From: a virus
IMG/VR virus record: IMGVR_UViG_3300022920_000025
Coordinates: 1 to 29,832 of that record
Length of the DNA: 29,832 nt
Direction: 5' to 3' (one strand)
Numbering within the stretch: the stretch's first letter is position 1; every line of letters starts with the position of its first letter. Both the position numbers and the translations under genes were made by a program. Shown here in pieces: positions 5,052 through 12,111 of the stretch. A model generated the notes under the pieces. The model ran no database searches. It worked only from the letters and a program-made list of their open reading frames with translations, and was not told where the DNA came from.

Positions 5052-7540
5052 ACAAAAAAGTCCTCCAAAGTCATTTGATCCTCTGCTGACCAACCAATAG
5101 CTTCCAGAATTGGTGTAATTGGGTCGATAAATGTTTTCTGAAATTGTTTATCATAGTCAACATATTTATGCAGGGTTGTCTCTTCAGGTAGATAATCAGG
5201 GAATGCAATTACATTCTCTTTAATAGGGTTAGGCAATTTTAGATAACAGAATTTAATCTTTTCTCCATTCTGAACTAAGCCATATCTTTTATCAAGAGAT
5301 AATCCTTTAATCGTATGATTATATAGCAAGCAACCACGAACATGAATTGGTGTACCTTTTTTGTATATCTTCTGATTGTCATGCCAGTTAGTAATATTAG
5401 ACACACCACGTGGAAAGGATACTTGCTCAACTGGTAAAGTTTTAAAGTGATTGCGGAAGTCTTCGATATACTTCTGCACCTTACGTTCGTCACCATCAAT
5501 AATAATATAGAATATTTCTTTAAACTTATCTCTTACAACCATAGGAGTGGATGACTTAATAGCCTCAATACCCATGATCTTGAGTTTAGGCTCGTCATAC
5601 TGCACACCCTCTGAGTTATGTACGTTTAAGATGTATCTTTTCTTAGCAGTCCATATACCACGATCAGCAATTACTTCTCGCTCCATTACCATACGATTAG
5701 TAAAGCAATTCATCTTAGTGAACAAATCAGCATACGATTTCTCTAGGACAGACTCGAAGTGTTGTGAACATATCTTATCCAGAGCCTTAACGGGATCTGT
5801 TGGTTTAAGTTGGTCTACAATTGGTGCCATATTAATATAAAGTGAATCTGTATCGATTGCAATCACATAATCTTTATCATCAGATTTAAGTATCTTGTTC
5901 ATCTCTTGGTTGATTGCTTTCTCAGCCCACAAGATAGACAACTGGCCAGATAGTGTGATACCCTCAGCCATTCTCATATCAAAGTATCTAAAGTGTTTAT
6001 TGCCTAATGCACCATAAAGAGAATTGAGTAGGATCTTGACAGACATCTGTCTATTCTCAAGTTGGTTAATCTTTTTCTCAAGCTCATAAGTAGGTGCCTT
6101 TTCATAGGCTTGCTTTGTCTTGAGCATTTCTTTCTTAACAGCCTTACGCTCATTACCATAGTCAATAATAATCTTAGGCAATACACCTTGTTTAGACTTG
6201 GAGAACCTAGCACCGTTGGCGGCTACACAATGTTCATCATCAGTAGCTGGTCCATGTAGATAATGTTCGACACCCTGAGTTGTTAAACCTGGCATAAGTG
6301 TCTCTGGTGACATATTATATTGGACAATAAGATTTGGATATAGTGAGTTTAAGTCAAAAGAAACCACCCACTCGTGGAAACCAATATCTGGATCTTTAAC
6401 ATAACCACCAGGATAAGGTTGTTTAATATTCTGGTTAGATGGCGGAATGATAATGTTGCTCTGAGCCAACTCTCGACAGATGATTGAATCCCATATCGCA
6501 GTAGTACCAAAGGTATCTGATAAGTTAACACCACCTTTATATTGCATAGTCATACAGAGTTCGATCAAACCCATCTTATCATCGATACGTTGTACTAGCT
6601 GAACATCTTTAATATTATAGTCAATAAACTTCTGGTGATCACGTTCGTACAAAGTAAATAGATTACCAAATTCTTCATATGATAATTTCTTCTCGCCGAG
6701 TACCGTATTTGCAACATGATCTAGTGTATACTTTTCTTGTGTGCCATATGCATAACCAAACTTCTTAAACAATTCAATATAATCAGCTTGCTGGATACCA
6801 ACAATTTCAAAGCCTTGCTGAGGTCTACCCATGACGGTGACATTTCTCTCGTTCACTAAATTCCATGGGCTTAGTCTTTTTACTGCCTCGGCACTACCTA
6901 CTCTCGCAATGCGATTCACCAGATACGGAACGTCAAAGAAACGTATATTCCAACCAGTAATAATGTCTGGACAATTCTTATGCCAATAGCCTAGAAACTT
7001 AGCCAGTAACTCTTCCTCTGACGAACAGCGGTGGTATTGGATAAGATCATCACCCATATCAAGTTCAGTTTTCTCAAAGTCGTACTCATCAAGACCCCAC
7101 ACTTGGTAGACACCAGATAGACTTGACTTGAGAGCAATAGAGATTACAGGATATGCAGCTTCCTCTGGGCGAGGGAAGCCTTCATCAGAAGCAACCTCAA
7201 TATCAAAGTTAACCACATTAACGTGGCTAGGATTAAACTTGATGTTGTCTGGAAATCTTTCTTCTATGAATTGTTGTACATAGTTAGTATTACCATAGAT
7301 TTTAAATCCTGGCACTTCTTTGTACATATCAATAAATTCTTTTGCCTCTGACATCTTGCCAAACTTCATGGCTTTAAGAGGCGATCCATCAAGACCAGTA
7401 TATTTTGTACCAGCTTCTTTAGAAGGCAAATATAATGTTGGTTCGTATTTAATACGTTTACTTATTGCATGACCAGTGTCATTATATCCACGATAAAGTA
7501 AAGAGTTGCCGTAGCGATTAACAGAAGTGTAGAATGACAA
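5048..7540 (-). CDS. 43: DNA polymerase, family B (T4 gp43 type)
   Basis: This is the 830-aa replicative polymerase with 3'-5' proofreading. The exonuclease motifs are NFDIE (D113/E115), WNIRFFD (N198/D203) and YNIKD (D312). The polymerase motifs are A DLNSLYP (396-402), B KILLNSLYG (502-510) and C DTDS (563-566), followed by AKKRY. The last residues, QMTLEDFFV, match the Qxx(L)xxFF clamp-binding box, expected to dock on gp45. There is no in-frame ATG at the N-terminus; TTG at 7540 has GGAG 7 nt upstream and aligns with the T4 gp43 start. T4 gp43 is 898 aa, so this one is somewhat shorter. It has a dedicated early promoter with an overlapping terminator hairpin. Confidence 0.98.
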   Translation of the reverse strand: MSFYTSVNRYGNSLLYRGYNDTGHAISKRIKYEPTLYLPSKEAGTKYTGLDGSPLKAMKFGKMSEAKEFIDMYKEVPGFKIYGNTNYVQQFIEERFPDNIKFNPSHVNVVNFDIEVASDEGFPRPEEAAYPVISIALKSSLSGVYQVWGLDEYDFEKTELDMGDDLIQYHRCSSEEELLAKFLGYWHKNCPDIITGWNIRFFDVPYLVNRIARVGSAEAVKRLSPWNLVNERNVTVMGRPQQGFEIVGIQQADYIELFKKFGYAYGTQEKYTLDHVANTVLGEKKLSYEEFGNLFTLYERDHQKFIDYNIKDVQLVQRIDDKMGLIELCMTMQYKGGVNLSDTFGTTAIWDSIICRELAQSNIIIPPSNQNIKQPYPGGYVKDPDIGFHEWVVSFDLNSLYPNLIVQYNMSPETLMPGLTTQGVEHYLHGPATDDEHCVAANGARFSKSKQGVLPKIIIDYGNERKAVKKEMLKTKQAYEKAPTYELEKKINQLENRQMSVKILLNSLYGALGNKHFRYFDMRMAEGITLSGQLSILWAEKAINQEMNKILKSDDKDYVIAIDTDSLYINMAPIVDQLKPTDPVKALDKICSQHFESVLEKSYADLFTKMNCFTNRMVMEREVIADRGIWTAKKRYILNVHNSEGVQYDEPKLKIMGIEAIKSSTPMVVRDKFKEIFYIIIDGDERKVQKYIEDFRNHFKTLPVEQVSFPRGVSNITNWHDNQKIYKKGTPIHVRGCLLYNHTIKGLSLDKRYGLVQNGEKIKFCYLKLPNPIKENVIAFPDYLPEETTLHKYVDYDKQFQKTFIDPITPILEAIGWSAEDQMTLEDFFV

Positions 7541-7566
7541 TGAATATCTCCATAATATATGTTAGT

Positions 7567-7595
7567 ATTATATACCAAAAAAGGAGGTCTGTAAA
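7567..7595 (-). promoter_or_regulatory. early sigma70-type promoter for gene 43
   Basis: Minus-strand TTTACA (7595-7590), 17-nt spacer, TATAAT (7572-7567). The -35 lies in the loop of the terminator hairpin at 7578-7605. The TTG start of gene 43 is 27 nt downstream of the -10. Confidence 0.85.
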
Positions 7596-7605
7596 CCCCC
7601 TTTTT
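7578..7605 (-). terminator. intrinsic terminator of the hsp20 cassette, overlapping the gene 43 promoter
   Basis: On the minus strand AAAAAGGGGG pairs with CCTCCTTTTT (10 bp including one G-U) around an 8-nt loop TTTACAGA, and runs into a T6 tract. It lies 18 nt past the stop of the 56-aa gene. The loop holds the next promoter's -35. Confidence 0.85.
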
Positions 7606-7622
7606 CAAATTTTTATGTGTTT

Positions 7623-7793
7623 TCACAAGTCTTCGTTGTCAGTCAACATTAGATACTTTGCTTCATCATAGTAACCCATTCTATGAAGCTCAGCTGCTGC
7701 CTTTGCTTTTCCTACGGATAGGAAGAAATTGTTAAATCCACTAAAGAGTCCACCAACTGGTGCAAATGCAAATTTCATTACTGATTCAGTCAT
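7623..7793 (-). CDS. 56-aa small protein of the late stress cassette
   Basis: The ATG overlaps the DUF1127 stop as TAATG, indicating translational coupling. The N-terminal half is apolar and glycine-rich (FAFAPVGGLFSGFNNFF), and the C-terminal half is a helix GKAKAAAELHRMGYYDEAKY. This AAELxRxGxxDEA pattern resembles short host-type proteins seen next to DUF1127 genes, which is a recollection rather than a search result. A short amphipathic or membrane-associated N-terminus is possible. Function unknown. A strong terminator follows. Confidence 0.75.
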   Translation of the reverse strand: MTESVMKFAFAPVGGLFSGFNNFFLSVGKAKAAAELHRMGYYDEAKYLMLTDNEDL

Positions 7794-8023
7794 TAGAAAC
7801 GTCTCCTTATATCGTCATGCTTATGATGAGCGACACTCCAGATGTCTCCACGACATAGACCAATATCAGTTAAGTCTGCATCAGATAGTTTATTCAACTC
7901 TCTAATAGTCGCCTTAGCTTCTGAAATTTCCTTGCGTGTTGATTTTATGTCTTTAAATAAATCTAACAGAGCGTTAATTGCGTTCTGTAAGAAGTTGGCT
8001 TGTAGTATTATTAGTTGGTTCAT
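7793..8023 (-). CDS. DUF1127-domain protein
   Basis: The 76-aa product ends with an amphipathic helix and the DUF1127 signature: RELNKLSDADLTDIGLCRGDIWSV. DUF1127 proteins are small Arg-rich, mainly proteobacterial proteins; in Alphaproteobacteria some act with small RNAs or in RNA turnover and stress or phosphate responses. The frame stays open to 8086, but the ATG at 8023 is preceded by GAGGA 8 nt upstream and limits the overlap with hsp20 to 50 nt. The gene is sandwiched between hsp20 and a coupled 56-aa gene under a late promoter. It is most likely of host origin. Confidence 0.85.
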   Translation of the reverse strand: MNQLIILQANFLQNAINALLDLFKDIKSTRKEISEAKATIRELNKLSDADLTDIGLCRGDIWSVAHHKHDDIRRRF

Positions 8024-8447
8024 TTTGTGATTCCTCGTTTTGACCAATATTGATTTTACGAGGACGCTGATCTTCTGGAATGACATATTTCAGTTCAACT
8101 GCTAGAATGCCATCTTGAATATCTGCTCCGTGAACTTCTACGTTCTCAGACAGTCGAAAGGTTCGCTTAAACTTCTTAGTGGAAATTCCACGGTGAATGT
8201 AATCACGACCTTGCTTTTTATGCTCACCTGTTACAGTAAGCGTTCGCTGGTGATATTCGACTTCAATACCTTCTTTACTAAATCCAGCAACAGCAATCTC
8301 AATGAGGTAATCTTCCTCACTGGTTTTGATGATATTATGTGGGGGATAGTGATCTTGTGCATGCTTTGTTGTCCATTCTAATTCGTTGAATAGATGGTCA
8401 AAGCCCACAAAGGCGGAAGAGGGGAATAGTGTTTTCATGCCTGTCAT
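7974..8447 (-). CDS. hsp20: small heat-shock protein (Hsp20/IbpA type)
   Basis: The 157-aa product has an alpha-crystallin domain at about residues 40-125: YLIEIAVAGFSKEGIEVEY, LTVTGEH, KFKRTFRLSENVEV and DGILAVELKYVIPED, followed by the C-terminal I-x-I anchor (RKINIG). These ATP-independent chaperones hold unfolding proteins, and Hsp20 genes recur in marine T4-like phages next to the replication cluster. The ATG at 8447 has GGAG 7 nt upstream. A T4-type late promoter precedes it, so it is probably made during virion assembly. The Asn/Gln-rich tail is poorly conserved and overlaps the DUF1127 gene. Confidence 0.93.
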   Translation of the reverse strand: MTGMKTLFPSSAFVGFDHLFNELEWTTKHAQDHYPPHNIIKTSEEDYLIEIAVAGFSKEGIEVEYHQRTLTVTGEHKKQGRDYIHRGISTKKFKRTFRLSENVEVHGADIQDGILAVELKYVIPEDQRPRKINIGQNEESQNEPTNNTTSQLLTERN

Positions 8448-8504
8448 ATTTTTTCTCCTTTTAACAGCAAGAATGGTTCATAGCCCTTTACGGCGCTACA
8501 ATAG

Positions 8505-8512
8505 TATTTATA
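8505..8512 (-). promoter_or_regulatory. T4-type late promoter for hsp20
   Basis: A perfect TATAAATA octamer on the minus strand, 57 nt before the hsp20 ATG and in an intergenic gap. It would be read by gp55-RNA polymerase with gp45. The expected mRNA 5' end falls at a bulged hairpin TAGC/GCTA. Confidence 0.75.
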
Positions 8513-8519
8513 AACTACA

Positions 8520-8540
8520 GCTATTCATTTTCAGAATAGC
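8520..8540 (-). terminator. possible terminator or 3' hairpin of regA mRNA
   Basis: Minus-strand GCTATTC and GAATAGC form a 7-bp stem with a 7-nt loop just after the regA stop at 8548. There is no T-tract, so it may be an mRNA-stabilising or weak terminating structure. Confidence 0.4.
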
Positions 8541-8547
8541 AGCTAGT

Positions 8548-8961
8548 CTATTTGTTTCCGATATTATATTTCGGACATAGTTCCCATTTATCTTTATCTT
8601 TAAATGGGATAATTTTAATCTGTCTGAGAGGTGCAACTGGTTTTGGATTTTGTTCGCCTTGTATACTTACAAGACCCCAATCCGACATAAGTGTCGCAAT
8701 TGTATTTCTTCTACCAATATCATTCTCTTCCAGATTACTCTTTTTGCCATCAAGCAAAAATAGTTCTTTAAAGTGCACTATAAAATATCTACCTTGTTTA
8801 TGTAGAATATGGCACGATTGGAATAATTTGTTATCTTTACGACTAGCAACACCAATACGTGTTAATGTTTCTCTAATCTTTAAAAAGTCATCTGGCTCGT
8901 TGAGGACAATCTCAAGCATATCACTTGGAGTCCACTCAACTATATTATTTTCTTTTTCCAC
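8548..8961 (-). CDS. regA: translational repressor RegA
   Basis: The protein closely follows T4 RegA: DFLKIRETLTRIGVASRK, QSCHILHKQGRYFIVHFKEL, DWGLV and the C-terminal PKYNIGNK. RegA binds the initiation regions of early phage mRNAs and represses their translation. The GTG at 8961 has AGGTGA 6 nt upstream and gives 137 aa; an ATG at 8919 would give 123 aa, nearer the 122 aa of T4, but lacks a good ribosome site. The gene overlaps the gp62 stop by 17 nt and ends the gp44-to-regA transcript. Confidence 0.95.
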   Translation of the reverse strand: MEKENNIVEWTPSDMLEIVLNEPDDFLKIRETLTRIGVASRKDNKLFQSCHILHKQGRYFIVHFKELFLLDGKKSNLEENDIGRRNTIATLMSDWGLVSIQGEQNPKPVAPLRQIKIIPFKDKDKWELCPKYNIGNK

Positions 8962-9331
8962 CTTTACTCACCTTTGTTTTTATAATTTTTATTTGTTCAG
9001 GTGATAATAGTGTCAAAGCTTGCCTAGCTTTCTCATTGCTATATTCATAGTATTCTTTGACAGCATCAATATCACTTTCAGGTTGAGCCTTAGCCCATTT
9101 AGAGAAGCGTTTCCGCTTTCTAGTGATATTTATAAGAAAGTCAAATTGTAGACGATTGTCTAGGTGGTGATACCTATTCATCTCATTAGCAAAAGCAACT
9201 GTATCTGGAAAGTAAGATAAGCCACGATTGACCATAAATGGTGCATAACCTTTCTCAGCTTGATCATCCATCATGATGTCTTGCTTAGTAAAGTTAATAG
9301 AGTTTAGATAATCAAAAGGGCTAACGGACAT
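8945..9331 (-). CDS. 62: clamp loader small subunit (gp62-like)
   Basis: The 128-aa product matches the core of T4 gp62: YAPFMVNRGLSYFPDTV, then an FANEMNRYHHLD helix, then FDFLINITRKRKRFSKWAKA. T4 gp62 is 187 aa, so the C-terminal part is short here. With four gp44 subunits it opens and loads the gp45 clamp. The ATG at 9331 has GGAGG 8 nt upstream and overlaps the redoxin gene by 11 nt. In T4, 44 and 62 are adjacent; here two genes separate them. Confidence 0.85.
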   Translation of the reverse strand: MSVSPFDYLNSINFTKQDIMMDDQAEKGYAPFMVNRGLSYFPDTVAFANEMNRYHHLDNRLQFDFLINITRKRKRFSKWAKAQPESDIDAVKEYYEYSNEKARQALTLLSPEQIKIIKTKVSKGGKRK

Positions 9332-9584
9332 CTTCAATACCTCCGTCCATACCTGGCCACATTACGCGCTCCATTCTTTCCAAAAGAACTGCTTCAGTCA
9401 CATCTGTTGATGCACCTTTTTGCACATCAGTATCTCTATAATACAACTGAGGGTAAGTTTTATGACCATCTGGTAAAGGATGGTTGTTTAGTATTACATA
9501 TTCTATATTCCACATATCAAGTTTTTCTTGTAGCATGTGGCAATATACACATCTATCTTTAGTAAATAAAGTCAATCTATCCAT
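9321..9584 (-). CDS. nrdC: glutaredoxin/thioredoxin-like protein (NrdC type)
   Basis: The 87-aa product has the redox motif CVYC at residues 12-15 after a beta strand (LTLFTKD), and the cis-proline loop TYPQLYY at 43-49. T4 NrdC has the same length and CVYC motif. It would donate electrons to ribonucleotide reductase or reduce other disulfides. The C-terminus is less typical (glycine-rich MWPGMDGGIEDVR). The ATG has AGGA upstream, 3 nt after the exonuclease stop. It is an insert within the clamp-loader operon. Confidence 0.85.
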   Translation of the reverse strand: MDRLTLFTKDRCVYCHMLQEKLDMWNIEYVILNNHPLPDGHKTYPQLYYRDTDVQKGASTDVTEAVLLERMERVMWPGMDGGIEDVR

Positions 9585-9587
9585 AAT

Positions 9588-10172
9588 CTATCCTAACGCT
9601 AATGCTAGTGTCTGTAGTCTCATCACATCCATAACAATATCATGCTGTGGATCATGTGCAACAAACACAGATTCCAAACCTTCTGGTATAAATCCATTTC
9701 TTAGATCAATACCCCAAGACATACCTTCGATCATTGATCTAGTATCACGAACAACCCAATGTGGCCAAGGTACGATTTGCTTACACTGTTCGGCAATATA
9801 ATCTATAATAATAGGATCAAATGTATTACCACGAGTATAAACTTTATCTAACTTTTTCTTTGTATGGGTGTTGATAAATGGTATTGCTTGGTCAATATCT
9901 ACATCAAGCTCAGTTGGCTTTAGTTGCCTTTGAGCATCTTTAGATTGTTCTCCCCACCATTTTAACGTATCCTGATTGATTTGTCTACCATATTTTTTAA
10001 CTTGACTTTCAACATCAAATTTAATATATCGTGAACTTTCTAACAATTCAGTATAAGAATATTGCTCTTTAGGATTAAATCTGCTTTCTTCAAACTCAAG
10101 TACAGCCATTGAAAGCAGTACACCATTTACTCTATCTACAGATAAGGTTTCAAAGTCAAAGATTATAGCCAT
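9588..10172 (-). CDS. dexA: DexA-like 3'-5' exonuclease (DEDDh)
   Basis: The 194-aa product opens with IIFDFETLS (D6/E8, exo motif I), carries TRGNTFDP (D119, motif II) and ends with HDPQHDIVMD (H177 and D182, motif III). This is the DEDDh arrangement of DnaQ/DexA-type exonucleases. T4 DexA (227 aa) degrades DNA from 3' ends. The WW in LKWWGEQSK also fits this family. The start overlaps the gp44 stop as TAATG, so it is translationally coupled to the clamp loader. It could help in host DNA degradation or in end processing during replication. Confidence 0.85.
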   Translation of the reverse strand: MAIIFDFETLSVDRVNGVLLSMAVLEFEESRFNPKEQYSYTELLESSRYIKFDVESQVKKYGRQINQDTLKWWGEQSKDAQRQLKPTELDVDIDQAIPFINTHTKKKLDKVYTRGNTFDPIIIDYIAEQCKQIVPWPHWVVRDTRSMIEGMSWGIDLRNGFIPEGLESVFVAHDPQHDIVMDVMRLQTLALALG

Positions 10173-11107
10173 TATACAAACTCCACATTAGCCATGATCT
10201 CAGTCATACAAGCAACTACATTTAGTTCATGATCTGCAACAAAGGCATTCTTATATTGATAGTCGGCTAATATAAGAACAAGTTGTGGTATAGATTGTGG
10301 TTGAACTAATCCATTCATACCATCATATACACCACGGAAGATTGAAGATGCATCAACATCAATATTATTAACTACCCAAGACCGCATCTTTTTGAAGTCT
10401 TTATCTTTAAGGAGTTTAATTAGATTAACATACTGATCGCCAGTAGAAACCATCCTAGTGCCAGGAATAAGAATGCCGCTAATTGAAAACCTTTGTAGTT
10501 CGTTGAGAATACGGCGCCAATCAGGGGCATGAGCCAAGATAATTTCAGCAAGTTTAGGTTCTTCATATTCAATCCCTTCTGTTTCTAATACAAACTTAGC
10601 CCGTGCCATAAACTGTGCGGCAAGACCAGCCATATCTTTCTTAGATGTATTAAATTCATATACACCACAACGAGAATGCAGTGGCTCAATGATACGATTT
10701 TTAAAGTTACAAGTTAAGATAAACCTACAATTGTTTGCAAATTCTTCTATAAAGCCACGTAGGGCTGGTTGTGTACTTTGTGGATTAAGATAATCAGCCT
10801 CGTCAAGAATAACTACTTTATAGCCACCTTGCAGAGATACTGTAGAAGCAAACTGTTTAATCTTACCACGTAGTGTGTCAATGTTACCTTCTTCGGATCC
10901 ATTGATCATAATATAGTCAAGCTCTAGTTCATTACATAGAGCCTTAGCAACAGTTGTCTTACCTAGACCAGCAGTACCGCATAACAACATGTTAGGTAAA
11001 TCACCAGTATTCACCAATTGCTGAAATGTTTCTTTTAGGTCTTTTGGTAAGACACTGTCACTAATTTTTTGTGGCCGATATTTTTCGGTCCATAGGAAGT
11101 CAGTCAT
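10172..11107 (-). CDS. 44: clamp loader AAA+ ATPase (gp44)
   Basis: The 311-aa product (T4: 319) has Walker A CGTAGLGKTT (43-52), Walker B VVILDEAD (98-105), sensor-like FILTCNFKN, and the SRC arginine-finger motif (145-147) typical of RFC-type loaders. The N-terminal WTEKYRP is also diagnostic. Four copies with gp62 load the gp45 clamp. The ATG has GGAG 7 nt upstream. It leads the operon 44-dexA-nrdC-62-regA from the promoter at 11134-11162. Confidence 0.97.
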   Translation of the reverse strand: MTDFLWTEKYRPQKISDSVLPKDLKETFQQLVNTGDLPNMLLCGTAGLGKTTVAKALCNELELDYIMINGSEEGNIDTLRGKIKQFASTVSLQGGYKVVILDEADYLNPQSTQPALRGFIEEFANNCRFILTCNFKNRIIEPLHSRCGVYEFNTSKKDMAGLAAQFMARAKFVLETEGIEYEEPKLAEIILAHAPDWRRILNELQRFSISGILIPGTRMVSTGDQYVNLIKLLKDKDFKKMRSWVVNNIDVDASSIFRGVYDGMNGLVQPQSIPQLVLILADYQYKNAFVADHELNVVACMTEIMANVEFV

Positions 11108-11133
11108 TTACAATCTCCATATTCAAGAATTTC

Positions 11134-11162
11134 ATTATATAATATTTTGGACAAATTGTAAA
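11134..11162 (-). promoter_or_regulatory. early sigma70-type promoter for the gene 44 operon
   Basis: Minus-strand TTTACA (11162-11157), 17-nt spacer, TATAAT (11139-11134). It starts 6 nt beyond the stop of the 66-aa gene and 27 nt before the gp44 ATG. Confidence 0.85.
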
Positions 11163-11167
11163 GTTTA

Positions 11168-11368
11168 TTATGACTTATTGGCCTCATATGCTTCAGATGT
11201 AGAGATAGCTTGAATACACTGGTCTCTGAGGGTGCCGATTGTGGATAATTCTTCACCACGAAAGCCACCACGTTGTACGACTGCATCAATTACAGCAACC
11301 GTGCTACGACTAATCTGTGCCATTAAAGCATAGCTTGCATCGTGTTCATTATTTTCTTTTTTAGACAT
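11168..11368 (-). CDS. 66-aa helical protein between genes 45 and 44
   Basis: I do not recognise this protein. It is predicted largely helical (SYALMAQISRSTVAVIDAVV, then LSTIGTLRDQCIQAISTSEAYEA) and without cysteine clusters or membrane segments. The ATG at 11368 has GGAG 8 nt upstream, inside the last codons of gene 45, so it is co-expressed with the clamp. In T4 this place is held by the RNA-polymerase-binding RpbA; the sequence here does not clearly match it, and a comparable role is only a guess from position. Confidence 0.75.
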   Translation of the reverse strand: MSKKENNEHDASYALMAQISRSTVAVIDAVVQRGGFRGEELSTIGTLRDQCIQAISTSEAYEANKS

Positions 11369-11371
11369 CAA

Positions 11372-12049
11372 TTAAACTCCGTATGTAGATGTTTTTTCAA
11401 AGGCGATCCAATAAGAAATACCATATTCCGTATTAGTCCATTTAGAGATAAGTTTAGAGGAGATTTCAACATTATAATCTCCAGCAATTACCTTTAGATT
11501 TGAGATATTTAGAATAAAGTTAAAATCTACTCCATCATCAAATTCTCCAGCAACGTCAATAGAATAAGCATTAGATGTTTTATTCTTACTATCAACAACA
11601 GAGATACTTAGTACACCATCTTTGCCGGTGATTGATACCTCATTGTGACCTAGTGCTGTTGAAGCACGTTTAATTCTACCAAGTGTATCTGCATCTAGTG
11701 TAAAAGATACGTCTGCATTTGGCATATTTACATTCTTGCCTGGCTTTGTTAGCATGTCAGGATCAGAGAAGAAATATTTTACTTTACTGCGACCAGAGGA
11801 ATCTCCGACAGTCACATAGTCTTGTTGAAATACTAGGTTAGGTGTATCCACCAAACTTAGAACCCCAAGGAATTCATTTAGATCATAGATACCAAATGAT
11901 TGTGGAAAATCTTCCACGATAGAAGCGGTAGACATAACATTCTTTGCCTCCGAGATAGTTTTAACAGTATTGCCTTTTTCTATCACAATGTTGGAATTGA
12001 TACCAGCAAAGTTTTTAAGAATAGAAAGAGTGTTTTCAGATAATTCCAT
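11372..12049 (-). CDS. 45: sliding clamp (gp45)
   Basis: The 225-aa product (T4: 228) matches gp45: MELSENTLSILKNFAGINSN, then EDFPQSFGIYDLNEFLGVLSL (FGIYDLNEFL is a hallmark) and VSFTLDADTLGRIKRASTAL. The trimer encircles DNA, tethers gp43 and, with gp55, activates late promoters. The ATG at 12049 with GGAG 6 nt upstream is chosen over the longer reading to 12079, which would include the -10 box. It has its own strong early promoter. Confidence 0.97.
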   Translation of the reverse strand: MELSENTLSILKNFAGINSNIVIEKGNTVKTISEAKNVMSTASIVEDFPQSFGIYDLNEFLGVLSLVDTPNLVFQQDYVTVGDSSGRSKVKYFFSDPDMLTKPGKNVNMPNADVSFTLDADTLGRIKRASTALGHNEVSITGKDGVLSISVVDSKNKTSNAYSIDVAGEFDDGVDFNFILNISNLKVIAGDYNVEISSKLISKWTNTEYGISYWIAFEKTSTYGV

Positions 12050-12077
12050 AATATACTCCAGTTGAATTAATATGACC

Positions 12078-12106
12078 ATTATATACCATATTGGTCAAGT
12101 TGTAAA
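12078..12106 (-). promoter_or_regulatory. early sigma70-type promoter for gene 45
   Basis: Minus-strand TTTACA (12106-12101), 17-nt spacer, TATAAT (12083-12078), starting 5 nt past the gp46 stop. The spacer holds a perfect dyad ACCA-ATA-TGGT, a possible operator. Confidence 0.85.
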
Positions 12107-12111
12107 CCATT

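Noticed and set aside
9127-9134. Perfect TATAAATA on the minus strand inside gene 62
   Set aside because: It lies within conserved gp62 codons, 166 nt before regA; it could help late regA expression but is not supported beyond the octamer.
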